A DNA stretch of 64,000 bases from Isoetes taiwanensis (GCA_021234155.1 JAJEKV010000023.1:3334801-3398800), one strand, 5' to 3'. Shown: positions 22,518 to 34,064, numbered from the stretch's first letter. Numbers and translations are program-made. Notes: generated by a model not told the origin, from the sequence alone.

Positions 22518-23068
22518 CCATTAGGGATTATTTGAGATCATAAAAGGGCCTTCTAAGAATTGCTGACTAAGCTATATGAACTACCAATCAGAAAACAGAA
22601 CTAGTAATCCAGTCAGCAAAACAGTTATAACTAACTCACTAAATCACATTTTCTAGCATAAGTGTTAATAGAAAAGTCCAAATGAGCTCTTGTTTGGTGC
22701 AATAGATAGATCTCATTGAAATCTTTCCAACCTTGGGTGGTTTGCATATCTTTTAGCCCCGTAGGATAGTAAAAAATGGTAAAACCCATATTTTTTGGAG
22801 TTTTGACAATCATAAGTGGTTAAAATATGTGCAAAGCACCTAAGGTTGGAAACATCTCAACGAGATCTATCTATTGAACTAAACGAGAGCTCATTTGGAC
22901 TTTTCTATCAACAGTTATGCTAGAAAATGTGATCCAGTGAGTTAGTTATAACAGTTTTGCTGACTGGACCCGTCAGGCTCTGATTTCTGTTTGGTAGTTC
23001 ATTGATCTTCATTTGTCTTAGTTGGCATGTTTTGAAGGCCCTTTTTTAATCTCAAAAAAACCCTAATG
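22518..23068. repeat. 551-bp foldback (long imperfect inverted repeat)
   Basis: The left arm starts GCCATTAGGG and includes AAAAGGGCCTTC, GAACTACCAA, CCAGTCAGCAAAAC, TAACTAACTCACT and AAGTCCAAATGAGCTC. The right arm is its reverse complement, ending GAAGGCCC...CCCTAATGC. Arms are about 240 bases and the loop about 55 (around 22755-22810). Mismatches and small indels are spread along the stem. This is either a MITE-like foldback transposon or an inverted duplication able to produce small RNA. It begins about 100 bases beyond the recognisable CSLD sequence. Confidence 0.85.
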
Positions 23069-23429
23069 CTTTACTTTTGTCTGAAAATTTTTGTAAAACG
23101 TGATTTCATTCTCTATTATTTGCAGGTCCTGCAAGATACAAAAATCATAGCACTGTATTACAACAGCATACTAGAAAATGCATGGGCATTAGATCTTATA
23201 TTATTTTATATTGTTATCCTGTTTGCTTCTACATGATACGACGTACAATATGGTGTTTGTTACATACCCTTTTATAGAAAGAACTTTGCAAAAACACAGG
23301 AATCCTGACAAGGATATCTCCTATAACATAAAATTCCAAAGACTGTTAAAAGCTTATTGCATTTTCCTTAATCTGGAGAGGTATTGGTCCTTTAAAATAA
23401 TTGTTGAGTGAAACCGTTTCATGAAAGTG

Positions 23430-23990
23430 TAGTTTGCAAGCGAACTTGGGATTTCACCCTCAGGCCTGTAGGCAGCTAAAGGGAAGAGCAATTAGCTAGT
23501 GAACTTGGAATACTGCCTGTAAGCTTATTCATTCAGCAGAAACATATATTTCAGACTTTCTAGCTGCCGAAGTTGGGGAGGTATGGATGCTTTAAAATGG
23601 TTGTTTATCAAAAAAGTTGCACAAGTACAATGCAGTTGGCAAGAGCTCTTGGAATGGTGCCACTATGAAAGTTGTTATTAAAGGATAAAAGCTTCAAGTT
23701 CTTCAACCTTCCAAGCTCATCAGGCACTTGGAATGGTGCCACTATGAAAGTTATTAATAAAGAACAAAAATCTCAAGTTCTTCAACCTTCCAAGCTCATC
23801 AGACACTGCTCCTGTAAGATTACGAAAGTCCCTATAAAGAAATTGTAGAAATGAAAGGTTACATAATGCGGGCGGCAAACGGCAAACACCGCTGGCTATC
23901 TTTTGCAGAACTTCCAACTTGAAAACTTGGCCCAATAACTTGAAGAACTTTGTGTAGCTGTAAAGTTTAGGCCTCATTCTACCGGTCATT
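23430..23990 (-). pseudogene. LRR receptor kinase ectodomain fragment
   Basis: Successive plant-type leucine-rich repeats on the minus strand: LPPALCNLSFLQFLYRDF, NLTGAVSDELGRLKNLRF, NNFHSGTIPSA, a near-repeat DELGRLKNLK...NNNFHSGTIP, NNHFKASIPPQLRQLESL, GSIPSSLANCSSL and GEIPSSLAN. They fit the LxxLxLxxNxLxGxIP consensus. Frameshifts and stops separate several repeats. An 85-base stretch containing GGAATGGTGCCACTATG is tandemly duplicated at the DNA level (23650-23800), so one repeat arose recently. No kinase domain follows downstream. Confidence 0.7.
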
Positions 23991-25348
23991 GTCTAGAGGA
24001 TTCTAGTGCCTAGGAAGCATGGGCTTGATCATTCTAATTCTACTCTTGAGGACCTCATCAGGGTCCAGCGATGTAGTGCTTGTAGAGGCGACTGTTTCTG
24101 CTGATTTATTACTTTCTAATGCTCCATGGCCACATCTGATCAACAAAGTTTCAGCAGATTTCTGAAAATTAGGTTTAAGAGCGAAGTTACAAATCTTTAT
24201 GATGGTCAGATGTGTTCAGATAATGCATGTGGATAATTAGATGTCTCAAACAGTAGTAGAGTAGTAGGACAACACCAAAAATACTTCTCACAGGGTGGAT
24301 GGCAGAAGTCTACCTCACATGAGTTTATTTGCCATGGCATCCAACAGAGCTGATCATCTCTGAATCTCATGGTCAAACTCTCAAATGTATAGTACGATTG
24401 CAATAGCCGAGGCTGGTGTACCCCATACCAAGAATAGTTGCCTAGGAACATGGATGCAGCATAAACAATTGGAATGAGATGAGCTCTTGAAGGTATTTTA
24501 GATAGAAGCATTGGTCATCATTTCTCTAAAGTTAGTGCCACAACCAATTTTATCAATTGCAGGCCATCATGATGCAGAGCTGAGACTACGCTGGCCATAG
24601 ATAGTTATCACAAAGCTTGTAACCTTTTCTTTTAATATTAATTTACTCGCTTCTATTGACCCCATAGCTAGTCAATCTCTGCATTAATACAAGCTTTAAC
24701 CCATTCGCTTCATATGGGGATATTCATCTCATTTTAATGTCTCCAATTACCTATATATTTGAAACTTCTCAACAATGATGCAAGTTCTTAGGTGCAAATG
24801 TTGCTCTGATTGTTGTTTGTCAATTAAGAAGTTTGTGTTTCACAAAAACGTCATATATGGGATATATATTGGTCTTATCTATTTCCACTTAAGCATTGTC
24901 ATGTTCTTCGACTTTAATTATGTAAACATCGGGTGTTTGATGAAGTTACATAGGGTCTCCAAAGTTGAGGTGATATGAGGCGAACATTGCACTTCATGTA
25001 GAATAAGAAAAAGTTAAAAATCACTAACGCATATTTTGTGGAATGGCATGCATGATTGTGGTATTTTAGGGTTGCATACCTATGCTTGTTGCATGACAAT
25101 AAACCTAACATGGGATTAGAGGATGAAAGTGGATCCATCTTGAATATGAGACACACCCAACATGTATGTATTAAAGAATAGTTCCAAATTTTTATAAAAT
25201 TCACTAAAGATTTCAATGCCAAATATATTTACCCACAATAATTAATGAATTACTTGCAATGGGAACACAAGAACATTATAGAGCAATGCAATGTCCTTGG
25301 ATTTTATGTAAGTGCTTCCAGAATGGAAGATACGAGCATTCGTGTCAA
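23991..25348. other. no supported gene
   Basis: A minus-strand reading LDPDEVLKSRI near 24060 resembles the start of an LRR-receptor ectodomain but is too short to call. The rest is AT-rich without recognised features. Confidence 0.4.
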
Positions 25349-25800
25349 ATAGAATAGAATAGAATAGAATAGATTTTTTAACATCCAATAGGTCATGGGA
25401 CCCATACAATGGGCTAGTACAATAATTACTACTAGGATTAAAAAACCCTTGCCTCGAAAGGTTTTCAAGGGAAAAACCTTTGCAGTAATGATGATACTAG
25501 ACAATCGGAGATAATGACTACTGAGGGCTCAGTAATTGAAGACGTGCATCTAGAACCTCAACTATGTATAATGCCAAGTCATGCACAGATGGTGCTCTGA
25601 GAAGTTGTGGAAGCATGGAATGGAATGCTAAGGTCAAAAAATGATTTTGGACTATCTCAAAAGCAGGGCAACTCAGAAGAGTATTGCTTTCATCTTCAAT
25701 AACCTGTAACTGGCAACATGCACATAGTCTCGCTTCTCGCGGTAATTGCAATAGCAATTGTTTCATTGCCGCATAAAAATATTACATCTCCATGACTTAG
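25349..25800 (-). mobile_element. 3' end of a LINE (family C) with pentanucleotide tail
   Basis: An 82-codon minus-strand frame (25518-25766) ends a LINE ORF2: LCACCQLQVIEDESNTLLSC, the C-terminal CCHC-like zinc motif with its His replaced by Asn. The 3' UTR follows, with the stem-loop CCCAT-TGT-ATGGG, then TTAAAAAATC and five ATTCT-type pentamers (25349-25372). Everything 5' of the zinc motif is missing. Confidence 0.75.
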
Positions 25801-25994
25801 ATTGAAGTCTCAAACAGAGATATCAAAAACCATAATTCTGAATGCTCGACTTAATCTTATATTATAATGTTATACCGAAGTGCGTAGTGCATCGAGCCCT
25901 AATTTGAATGGCCGAGATCATCTGGATGCATTCGAAGGCCTAGATTTATTGCACGACTTACCAACACTGTGATTGGTCATGCATCGATCTCTTA

Positions 25995-27760
25995 AGGGGA
26001 AAGGGTAAATGAAAAGGGGGAAAAGGAAAAGGGAAGTGGAAAGAGAGTCACTGTTGGGCAAATTCCGGGGTAGAGAAGGTTTGTTCCGGTTGAAATTAAG
26101 AATTTCCGGTTGAGTTACCGCATTGCAGGAAAAATTCCGGTAGATTTTTATGCGTATTTGTATAAGAGTAATACAAATTTCCGATTGGGAACTGAGAATA
26201 TCCGGCTATTTGATAAAAGAGTAGGAAAATTTCCGATTGGGTTTGAAAACTTTGCCCAACACTAGAGAGAATGTGAAGGGCAAAAAGGCATGGGGAAAAG
26301 GGAAAAGGGTAAAAGGAAAAGGGTAAAAGGAAAAGGGAAAAAAGAAAAAAGGGAAAAGAAAAGGAAAAAGAGAAAGGGTGAGGAAAAGAAAAAGGCATGG
26401 GGAAAAGGAAAAAGGCAAAAAGGAAAAAAGGGAAAGGAAAAGGGAAAATAGGAAAAGGGAAAAGAAAGGGGAAAAAAAGGAAAAGGGAAGTGGAAAGAGA
26501 GAATGTGAAGGGCAAAAAGGCATGGGGAAAAGGGAAAAGGGTAAAAGGAAAAGGGAAAAAAGAAAAAAGGGAAAGGAAAAGGGAAAAAAGGAAAAGAAAA
26601 GGGAAGTGGAAAGAGAGAATGTGAAGGGCAAAAAGGCATGGGAAAAAGGGAAAAGGGTAAAAGGAAAAGAGAAAAAGGAAAAAGGGAAAAGAAAAGGAAA
26701 AAGAGAACGGGTGGTGAAAGGAAAAAGGCATGGGGAAAAGGGAAAAGGGTAAAAGGAAAAGGGAAAAAAGAAAAAAGGGAAAAGAAAAGGGGCAAGAGAG
26801 AAAGGGTGGGGAAAAGAGGAAAATGGGTATAGAAAATAAGAGAATAAAACAAATGTGCAAAAGGCATGGAAAAAGGGAAAAGGAAAAGGAAAGGAAGGGA
26901 AAAAGTGCACAGGAAAAGGATCGGCAACGGAGGAAAACGGAAAGAAAAAAATCCATCAAGAAAAGAAAACGGGAAAAAAGGGAAGGAAAGGTAAGCAGGG
27001 GAGTGATGGAGGGGAGGGAAAGGGAAAAAGGACATGAGGAAAGGAAAAGAGAAAAGGAAAAGGAAGGGTTGAAAGAAGGGAAAATTGCACGGGAAGAGGG
27101 AAAGGGTGGGAAAAAGAGGAAACGGAGGCACGGGAAAAATAGAAAGAAGAAAAGGGTGGGAAAAAGGGCATGGGAAAAGGGAAATAGAAAAGAAAAAAGA
27201 ATGGAAAAGGGGGGAAGAGAGAGAGGCACGGGAAAAAGGAAATGAGGAAAATGAAAAAGGGGAAGAGAAAAAGGGAACATGGAAAAGGGAAAGAGGGAAA
27301 GGATGAGGAGATGGAAAAAAGGAAGGTAAAAAGGGCATGGAAAACGGGAGGGAGAAAAGAAAAATGGAAGGGAAAAGACACACAAAAAAAGGAGGAAAAG
27401 AGTGGGAAAAAGAGGAAAAGAGAAGGGAAAATAGGCATGGAAAAGGGCGAAAGAGTAAAAGGTTGAGAAAAAGGGAAGACATGGGAAAAAGGGTGGGGAA
27501 AAGAGAAGGCATAAAAAAAGAGAAAGGGGAAGGGAAAAGGGCAAAGAAAAAAGAGAAGAGGGAAAAAGGTGGAGAAAGGAGCAAAAGGGAAGGGAAAAAA
27601 ATTATCGGGAACAGGGAAGGGGGAAGGAAAGGGATGGGAAAACAAGGAAACATGTGAGAAAGATGAGAAAAGAAAGGAAAAGAAAAAAAAAGTAGAGAAA
27701 ATAAGAAAAAATGAAATGCGGGATAGAGCAAAAGGGAAAGGGAAAGGGATATGGCTTTTC
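25995..27760 (+). repeat. polypurine (A/G) minisatellite
   Basis: Apart from one 217-bp insertion, the plus strand is almost all A and G with rare C and T for more than 1.7 kb. Higher-order units of about 110 bases begin GAGAGAATGTGAAGGG and CAAAAAGGCATGGGG (near 26266, 26498 and 26611), with smaller blocks of AAAAGGGAAAAGGGTAAAAGG. Toward 27700 the units degrade. The complementary strand lacks stop codons simply because it is C/T-only, so its long Phe/Pro/Ser/Leu-rich frames are artefacts. Confidence 0.95.
26048..26264. mobile_element. 217-bp insertion with TGTTGGGCAAA inverted ends inside the minisatellite
   Basis: Non-purine sequence begins TCACTGTTGGGCAAA and ends TTTGCCCAACACTA, an 11-bp inverted terminal repeat with TG...CA-like termini. 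It is flanked by GAGAG on both sides (26043-26047 and 26265-26269). Neighbouring minisatellite units show the empty site as GTGGAAAGAGAGAATGTGAAGG, so a 5-bp target duplication can be read directly. Internally TTCCGG and TTCCGATTGGG motifs recur. Candidates are a small non-autonomous DNA element or a short solo LTR. Confidence 0.7.
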
Positions 27761-27792
27761 TCACTGCATCCCAAAGCATTTTCTATTCTTAT

Positions 27793-30700
27793 GCCCAGCA
27801 ACGCTGGGCACCATATAATAATGATATTAATCAAGCCATTTTTAGGCCCCCAGGCCTCTATGGCATAATACATCAAAATAGGTCACTTATCTCAAAGCAC
27901 CATCTGTGTGTCAAAGTCAGACATTAAATTAAATAACTCCATGATATCGCCTCTTTCAGACCAAACATCTCTAATATACGTGCTTAAGACTTGCGCAGGT
28001 AGTCTCCAAAGCTCACTCAAGGTAGCTGCATGGATAACATGGCTGGCCCTAACATGCTCATAAGAAGCGCATTCTAGAAAGGTATGTTGCTCAGTTTCAA
28101 CCACTGGATCTAAACAACCCAAGCAATATCTCTCATGACGAGGTATATTGGCCCACCGTCCTATTTCTATATGCAAGGCATGAGATGACAGTCTTAACTG
28201 AGAAATCAACATATGATTTTTCCTGCTTACATATGATAGCAAATAAGGTTGTTCTTCATAAGCGTCCAGCCCATTTATTTCTTCCATATAAAATCGCTTC
28301 TTCACATCTCCTTCAGGATCAAGTCTCCACAACTTATCCAACACCCTGATCTTCACATGCTCATAAACTTCTTTATAGTTCCGTGACATCGGCCATGTAT
28401 CTGCGTTAAGCCACCTTGCGCACCATCTTCTGACCTCGCAATACCATCCCTTGTCCCTAGATTGCTCAAGAGCAACACGGGGAAATCTATCATCATCCAA
28501 AGACAGAACCCTATTCACATATGTGATGGTTCTACACAGTGCTTCAACTTCAAATGGAAGAAAACCAGCTTCAACCAACAGCATACTATATGGAGTTTGA
28601 GGTTTAGCTCCCAATTCACTAAGCAAAAACCTCTTTTGTACCTTTTCAATTTCACTCCAGCATTTCTGCGAGAGTCCTGGTCCCCAAACCGGGCTCCCAT
28701 ACAAGACTACTGACTTAACCTGCACTCCAAAGAGTAGCCTTCGTAATTTCCAATACTCAAAGTTATTCAGTTTACATTGATGCAACATACTATAAAAAGC
28801 ACGCATCCCCCCTGAAGCACGTTTCTGAGCGGCAACCGTCCACCTATAGTTGTTGCTTACCTCAATTCCCAAATATTTGTAGGTACTTACTTTTTCCAAA
28901 GCAAATCCTCCTATAGTAAATACTGTGTCATCTTTACCTCCAAAAACCATAACCTTTGATTTGCCTGGATTAACCTACATCTCTTTTTCTAAACAAAATG
29001 CACTTAAGACATCAAGATGTCTTTGGAGTCCACTGGAGTTTTTTGAAATAAGCACAATGTCATCAAAAAATAGCAAAATCAGAATACATACCTACCAAGT
29101 CGAAAGCACCCATACCACCAAGTCTCTCCATCCAATTTTCTAACTCATCAATAAAGAGCCCAAATAATGTAGGCGAGCACGGACAACCTTGTTTCACCCC
29201 TATCGTGTTCTCCAACTTCTCATGACCTGCAAAGGGGAAAGAAAGCTCAACTAATACCTTTTTGTAAAGGCAAGCAACTGCTTGTCTAAGTTCATCTGGA
29301 ACCTGTAGCCATTCCAGCCTCTCAACCAAATCTGATCGTTTAACACGATCAAATGCCTTTAATGAGGTCTATGAATGCCAAGAATCTTTTTTACCTTGGC
29401 CTTTTCCCCTCTCGTTATAACTCTTAGTGTGACAAGGTGATCAAAGCGTAGAATGTTCTTTCCTAAAACACCTTGCCCAAAGAGTTCGCGCATCTTTTTT
29501 CGTTTGCCCAAGTGGAAATCTTATGTTCAAGCATAGCGGCAAACAACTTAGCAAATACATTGCTAACTAGAATAGTCCTGTAATTCCGCACATCATCCTG
29601 ATTGCCACCCTTATGGATCGGTACCACCCTATTCAAACACCAAGCATCTGGAAAAGATCCTCTTTGAAGAGCATCATTACACAATTGTGCTAGAAGACTG
29701 TGAAGATGCCGTCCTCCCCACTTTACTAACTCAATGTACATACCCAAAGAGTCACAGGTGCGCCCATTATCCATTTTCTTGAGCGCTAAGCTCACTTCTT
29801 CTGTTGTGAATAATGGCGAAGCAAGACTATGATAGCAGAAGCTGTTTTGACCATCCGCACAATATAATTCAGATATTAGGAATAAAAGGTCATCTCAGCA
29901 ACATGTTCTTCAACATGAAAACCATCTCAGAGGGACTAGTTTCTCAGTACAGGAGGACCTCTCCCCTCTTCAATTGTGTAACCGTAAGGAGGAGCTCTGC
30001 AAGGTGAGGGCAGCCCATCTGCAAAAGAAATGGGCAGTGTACAGGGGTGGCGCAGCAATTATTCTAGATCAATGGCCTTCCAATCCTTGGACTGGCTATG
30101 TCTAGATAATTTTAGAAGCATAAATTTACCACTAGAATTAACATTATCTTATCTTATTCTTGGTAGCCTTTTAATATTTGGTTATTGTGTTTGGTGATGG
30201 GGCCTAGTCCCCAGGTTCTAGATGGGCTGTTGCCCTTGCATGTGACGTCCCATAACCCGTTGGGTTCCCGTGGACGTAAAAAATCATCTTATCTTATCTT
30301 TTAAATCCCCTACCACAGTTTTCTTTTTGACACGTCCCCAAAACCTCTTAGGCTCAATTTCCACTTCATCCATTAGTCTCTCTTGATGCCTCCTCAACCA
30401 AGCACGCTTTTTTCTTCTTGTTACTGCTCTGTAAAACCTTTGATTATGTACAGTATGTCACTGCATATATGCTTTTTTAGCTGCTAGACATTCATGATCA
30501 AACCATTTCGAGACACGCCTTTTTGACTTGTGAGATGTACACCCAAAGACCGCTCTTCCTACATCCAAAATTGTTTCTGTCAATAACTGGCTTTTCTCCT
30601 CGATAGATCCAGATAACTGCAGGCTGGTAATTTTGTCATTCAATTCTGCCTTATACTTTTCTGCCAATTTAAAATTGAGCTTCAACCTGGAGGGACGGCA

Positions 30701-31040
30701 TTCCATAAGTGCTTGGCTAGGAAGCTTTGCATTCATGCAAAATGATAGTGGCATATGATCAGAATCTGGCGTCTTCATCAAAACCTGGAAACATGAGATA
30801 TATCTCAATGCCGCAGGCTCACACATCATCAAATCTACAACATTGTTCCCATTCGGTTGAGCACATGTATAACAACCAGATCCTGGGTATCTAGTCAATC
30901 CGTTAAGAATGATAAGATTAAAGGATTCACAAAATGAAATCACATGCTTACCCATTTTGTTCATACCGTAGTCATCAGATTTTCGAGGCCAACACAATTG
31001 ATCATCCAAGCATTCTTTTAACCACAAAGGACTATTTTGT
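27793..31040 (-). mobile_element. LINE (family B), endonuclease to 3' UTR, degenerate, with nested insertion
   Basis: From 5' to 3' on the minus strand: the C-terminal half of an APE-type endonuclease (30458-31027) with GLTRYPGSGCYT, NGNNVVDLMM and the catalytic SDHMPLSF; a basic linker; reverse transcriptase (29463-29795 RVVPIHKGGNQDDVRNYR; 29063-29329 VKQGCPCSPTLFGLFIDE); the catalytic box reading FDDIVLIS in another frame near 29045; thumb and connection (27892-28950: KVSTYKYLGIEVSNN, LYGSPVWGPGLSQKCW); and the C-terminal zinc motif RYCLGCLDPVVETEQHTFLEC. The 3' UTR ends at the stem-loop GCCCAGC-GTT-GCTGGGC (27793-27809). Frameshifts and a stop in EKEM-stop-VNPGKSK show it is inactive. The endonuclease N-terminus is missing (5' truncation near 31040). 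Confidence 0.9.
29900..30298 (+). mobile_element. nested retroposon (family D) inside the LINE, with repeated ATCTT tail
   Basis: LINE family B coding sequence is interrupted between about 29898 and 30299 by sequence unrelated to it. The insert ends with a compound stem-loop (ACGTCC...AACCC-GTT-GGGTT...GGACGT), then AAAAAATC and repeated ATCTT (30275-30296), the same 3' design as the other LINE tails. It contains another TTATCTTATC block near 30140. No coding region is visible, so it is a short non-autonomous or 5'-truncated copy. Confidence 0.65.
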
Positions 31041-31794
31041 ATATGCGAAAAAAATAAAATCGTTAATATAGAAAGTCATAGTAAACAAAATTACATTAAA
31101 ACAACAATGTGATGGCGAGACTTCATTTTCATAATAAATTTATATCTACCAAGTGAAAATGAATAATTTTGAGACAAATATATATATGGCCATGCCAAAA
31201 AAATAGCCCTTGCAGAGTTACTTAGTAGGCACACATAACAATGTGAGGTAAGTTATGCAACCATTAAGACTAATTTCCTTCTAGACTAGATAACAATTGT
31301 TTTCTATACAAGATACAATATCAATAGAAGATACCTTTTCTTCAGGCTACAAGGACCTTTCATCCGCTATGCTCTGCTACCTTCCTTCCAATCTTTCCTT
31401 CCTATCCCTTGCCTCAAGCCTGACGTTCTGCTAGTTTCTTTTTTTTTTTTTTTTTTAGGATCAATTATATTAGGTGAAAATAACTAGCAGTAAGTAGGTT
31501 TGGGGTGAAGGTTGGGTGGTTGAGGAGATAGAGGAACGGTGGAGGGTATGAAGAGAAAACATAGGACGGAGAAAGAAGGTGTTGCACGGAGGGCTTCTCT
31601 CCAGTGTCCATATTTTTTGTTACACACTAACCCCAAAATTTGCTCAATGTGTAGTTTTTTGCTATTGTTTTCGCATAAAAACAACACTTAAAGACCACCC
31701 ATAGTATTGTTCCGAAAATGCTAGAAACAACATGTAGTTTTTGTATAAAAAGTCTACGCATAGAAAATTAACAGTCCTGTTAATAAAATTCTAT
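31041..31794. other. no supported gene; poly-T run
   Basis: AT-rich sequence with a T run of about 18 at 31439-31456. Nothing coding is recognised. Confidence 0.4.
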
Positions 31795-32095
31795 GCGTTG
31801 TTTTTGGGTGTTGTTTTTACTAAAAAAAAACATATGGTTTAACAGAATATCCACATGCGGTTTTTTAAATTAGTAGTTGTTTTTAAGTGTTGTTTTTACT
31901 AAAAATACAACATGTGGCTTAACAAAATATCCACGTGGATAATAGTTGTTTTCAGGTGTTGTTTTAACTAAATAATAACATGTGGTTTAACAAATATCTA
32001 CATGTGGTTTTCTAAATTAGTTGTTTTCAAATGTGGTGCTTTTCAAATAAAGACACATTGTTGTAAAGAATATCTACATGTTGTTTTCATGTACA
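31795..32095 (+). repeat. AT-rich minisatellite, about 75-bp unit
   Basis: About four imperfect units share TTGTTTTTA-GTGTTGTTTTTACTAAA, AACA(T)ATGTGGTTTAACA, and AATATCCACATG followed by a TTAGTTGTTTT-like link. Isolated earlier relatives (ACAACATGTAGTTTTTGTAT) occur from 31690. A diffusely similar A-rich stretch lies at 42910-43170. Confidence 0.75.
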
Positions 32096-32499
32096 TTCTA
32101 AAATAAAAAAGTATTATTTTAACTAATTAAACATTGACACGTGGCATTCCTTTTTAATAAAAAAAAATCTTTTTTTGTTTTTCTTTTCCTACGTAGCCTT
32201 TTGGGAGTCAAACCCAAACAAGTCCATAAGGTATTATTAAATTACAATCCACATTCTATCATTAAAACATTATGTTCAAAATATTACATCAATAGTCAAT
32301 GGTTAAGGTTTAAAACCATTAAATAAAAGTTATAGGTTCACAACAATCTTGTCTTACATTTCTTTCCATCTCGTTTTCATACCAAATCAGTTAAAACAGT
32401 ATTCTTTCCTAATTCTATAGAAATGTAGACTTTATCAGATTTTGTCTTAAAGATCGGATAGCATAGTATTTAGATCATACATCAAATATGCTTCTAGAA

Positions 32500-32700
32500 C
32501 AATATGTAGCATTATAACAGGGGGTTTTTTTTGTGATTTTATACACTTTTTGGCATGGTTTTCATATGATTTCATGGGCGTATTGCACGAGGCATACTAA
32601 TCAGTACATCTAGAGTGCACCAAGTTTTTGCATGCAATTTGTGCAATTTTTGTTTCAATGGTTAAGATCAGAGGGCTTATAAAGAAAGCCCTCTTTTAAT
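32500..32700 (+). repeat. dispersed repeat family R1, copy 2
   Basis: Relative of 16947-17155, starting AATATGTAGCATTATAACAG and ending at AAGCCCTCTTTTAATTC. The next 40 bases repeat the motif GGCTTATAAcGAAAGCCC, so the end of the unit is itself duplicated. Confidence 0.75.
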
Positions 32701-32866
32701 TCAAAAAATCCAACGGCTTATAACGAAAGCCCTTTTCTCATGAGAGAACAAAACATAGGGTTTGGGAAACGCCTCCGTCGAGACAAGGCAAGGGCGGCAA
32801 GGCCAGGTTCTTCTCTGGCCCTTTGCCTCGAGCATCCCATGCAGTCCCCTTTGCTCTTACACTTTC

Positions 32867-33160
32867 GGGTGCCTATATCGTTTCATAGGTTTAGAAAGTT
32901 GAGCGCTCTCGCAAAACTAAAGTTTTTACTCTTGTCCTTTCACGATGAAGAGATCAGAGCTTTTATGCCAGAAATCAATGTGTAGTCATAGGAAGATTAA
33001 TTGTAAATTCACTCGGGTGCCTATACGTTTCTGCAGTTTAGAAAGTTGAGCAGCTCCTGCAAAACTAAAGTTTTTACTCTTGTCCTTTCACGATGAAGAG
33101 ATCAGAGCTTTTATGCCAGAAATCAATGTGTACTCATAGGGAGATTAATTGTAAATTCAT
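32867..33160 (+). repeat. 147-bp tandem duplication
   Basis: Two adjacent units start GGGTGCCTATA and share GTTTAGAAAGTTGAGC, AAAACTAAAGTTTTTACTC, CACGATGAAGAGATCAG and TTAATTGTAAATTCA, differing at few positions. They lie just upstream of the DUF829-like exon and may be part of its 5' region. Confidence 0.9.
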
Positions 33161-33329
33161 TGTTGGCAGTGAGACACCAAAGTTTGGATTGGAGCTCCAA
33201 CAATTCAAGTGTATTCTGTTTTCCTTTGTTGTGCAATGTGTGCACCTTCACTTTCAAGCTGAGAATAATCTCTACTGCTCATAGACCAGGATTGCCATCT
33301 GCTGTTTCAGCGGTTATTCATTCAAGGAT

Positions 33330-34064
33330 ACTACCCGCAGGCACAAATTGATGAAAAAGGTCATGGCAAAGAGGTAGCAACAGTGGTCTTGTTAGGGTGG
33401 CTTGGATCCAAACAGAAGCATCTCAAGAAATATGCAGATTGGTACAATGCCAGAGGAATCAATGCTGTTACTTTTGTGCTTCCTATGAGCGACCTCTTGT
33501 GTGTCAAGGTTGGCAAGACAAACGAACAAATTGATCAACTGGCTGGAACAGGTTGTGTGGTTGATTCTGCACCTGTAGCAGATCCAGATCCCCAGGTATG
33601 TTTTTACCTTGCTATTGTGTTGTATTATCTGCTTAACTGATAGTATTCCTCTTTGCATGCTTTGTCAAGTATTAGTGAGCTTTTCCGTGTTGATATTTGA
33701 AGTAAAGGTTGTACTCATTGTGTTTGTTTCTTTCATCCTGAACAAAGTCCATTGAGTTCTGAGGCTTGATTCTTACTACTGCAACCAGAGTGTTGTTATG
33801 TTCAGGATTTCGTGTGTTTCAAGTCTCTTGTATGTCCATATTTCCTGTGTTTCAAGTGTCCTGTATGTCCATATCAGCACGTCTCGTTTTTATTCTTAGG
33901 ATTTAGCAGAAGAAAAGTATGTTACAATTATCAAATGGCCTATTTTGATTCTTTTCTAGAATAATAAGGCTCTTAAAATGCTCCGTGTGGGCATCGGAGG
34001 ATTTTCAGCAGCCTTCTTGGGAAAAAAGGAGCATTGCTACTCAACAATTTGACGCCATAAATAA
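33330..34064 (+). pseudogene. DUF829/TMEM53-like alpha/beta-hydrolase, two exons
   Basis: The family is eukaryotic, membrane-associated (human TMEM53) and of unclear substrate. Exon 1 reads [39 protein letters not shown] and [16 protein letters not shown] to the donor at 33595. This matches the family N-terminus, which usually has a GWxGSxxKHLxKYxxxY motif. A second exon at about 33983-34060 reads VWAS then, after a 2-base insertion, GFSAAFLGKK, the expected next conserved block. The nucleophile and histidine regions further on were not found, and a stop follows in each reading near 34060-34160. The start codon was not located. Whether the gene continues beyond recognisable similarity is unclear. 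Confidence 0.6.

Noticed and set aside
26096-27876. Very long minus-strand open frames (300-500 codons) rich in Phe, Pro, Ser and Leu, and lysine/glutamate-rich plus-strand frames
   Set aside because: They are the translation of a polypurine/polypyrimidine minisatellite. A C/T-only strand cannot encode stop codons, so the length has no meaning.
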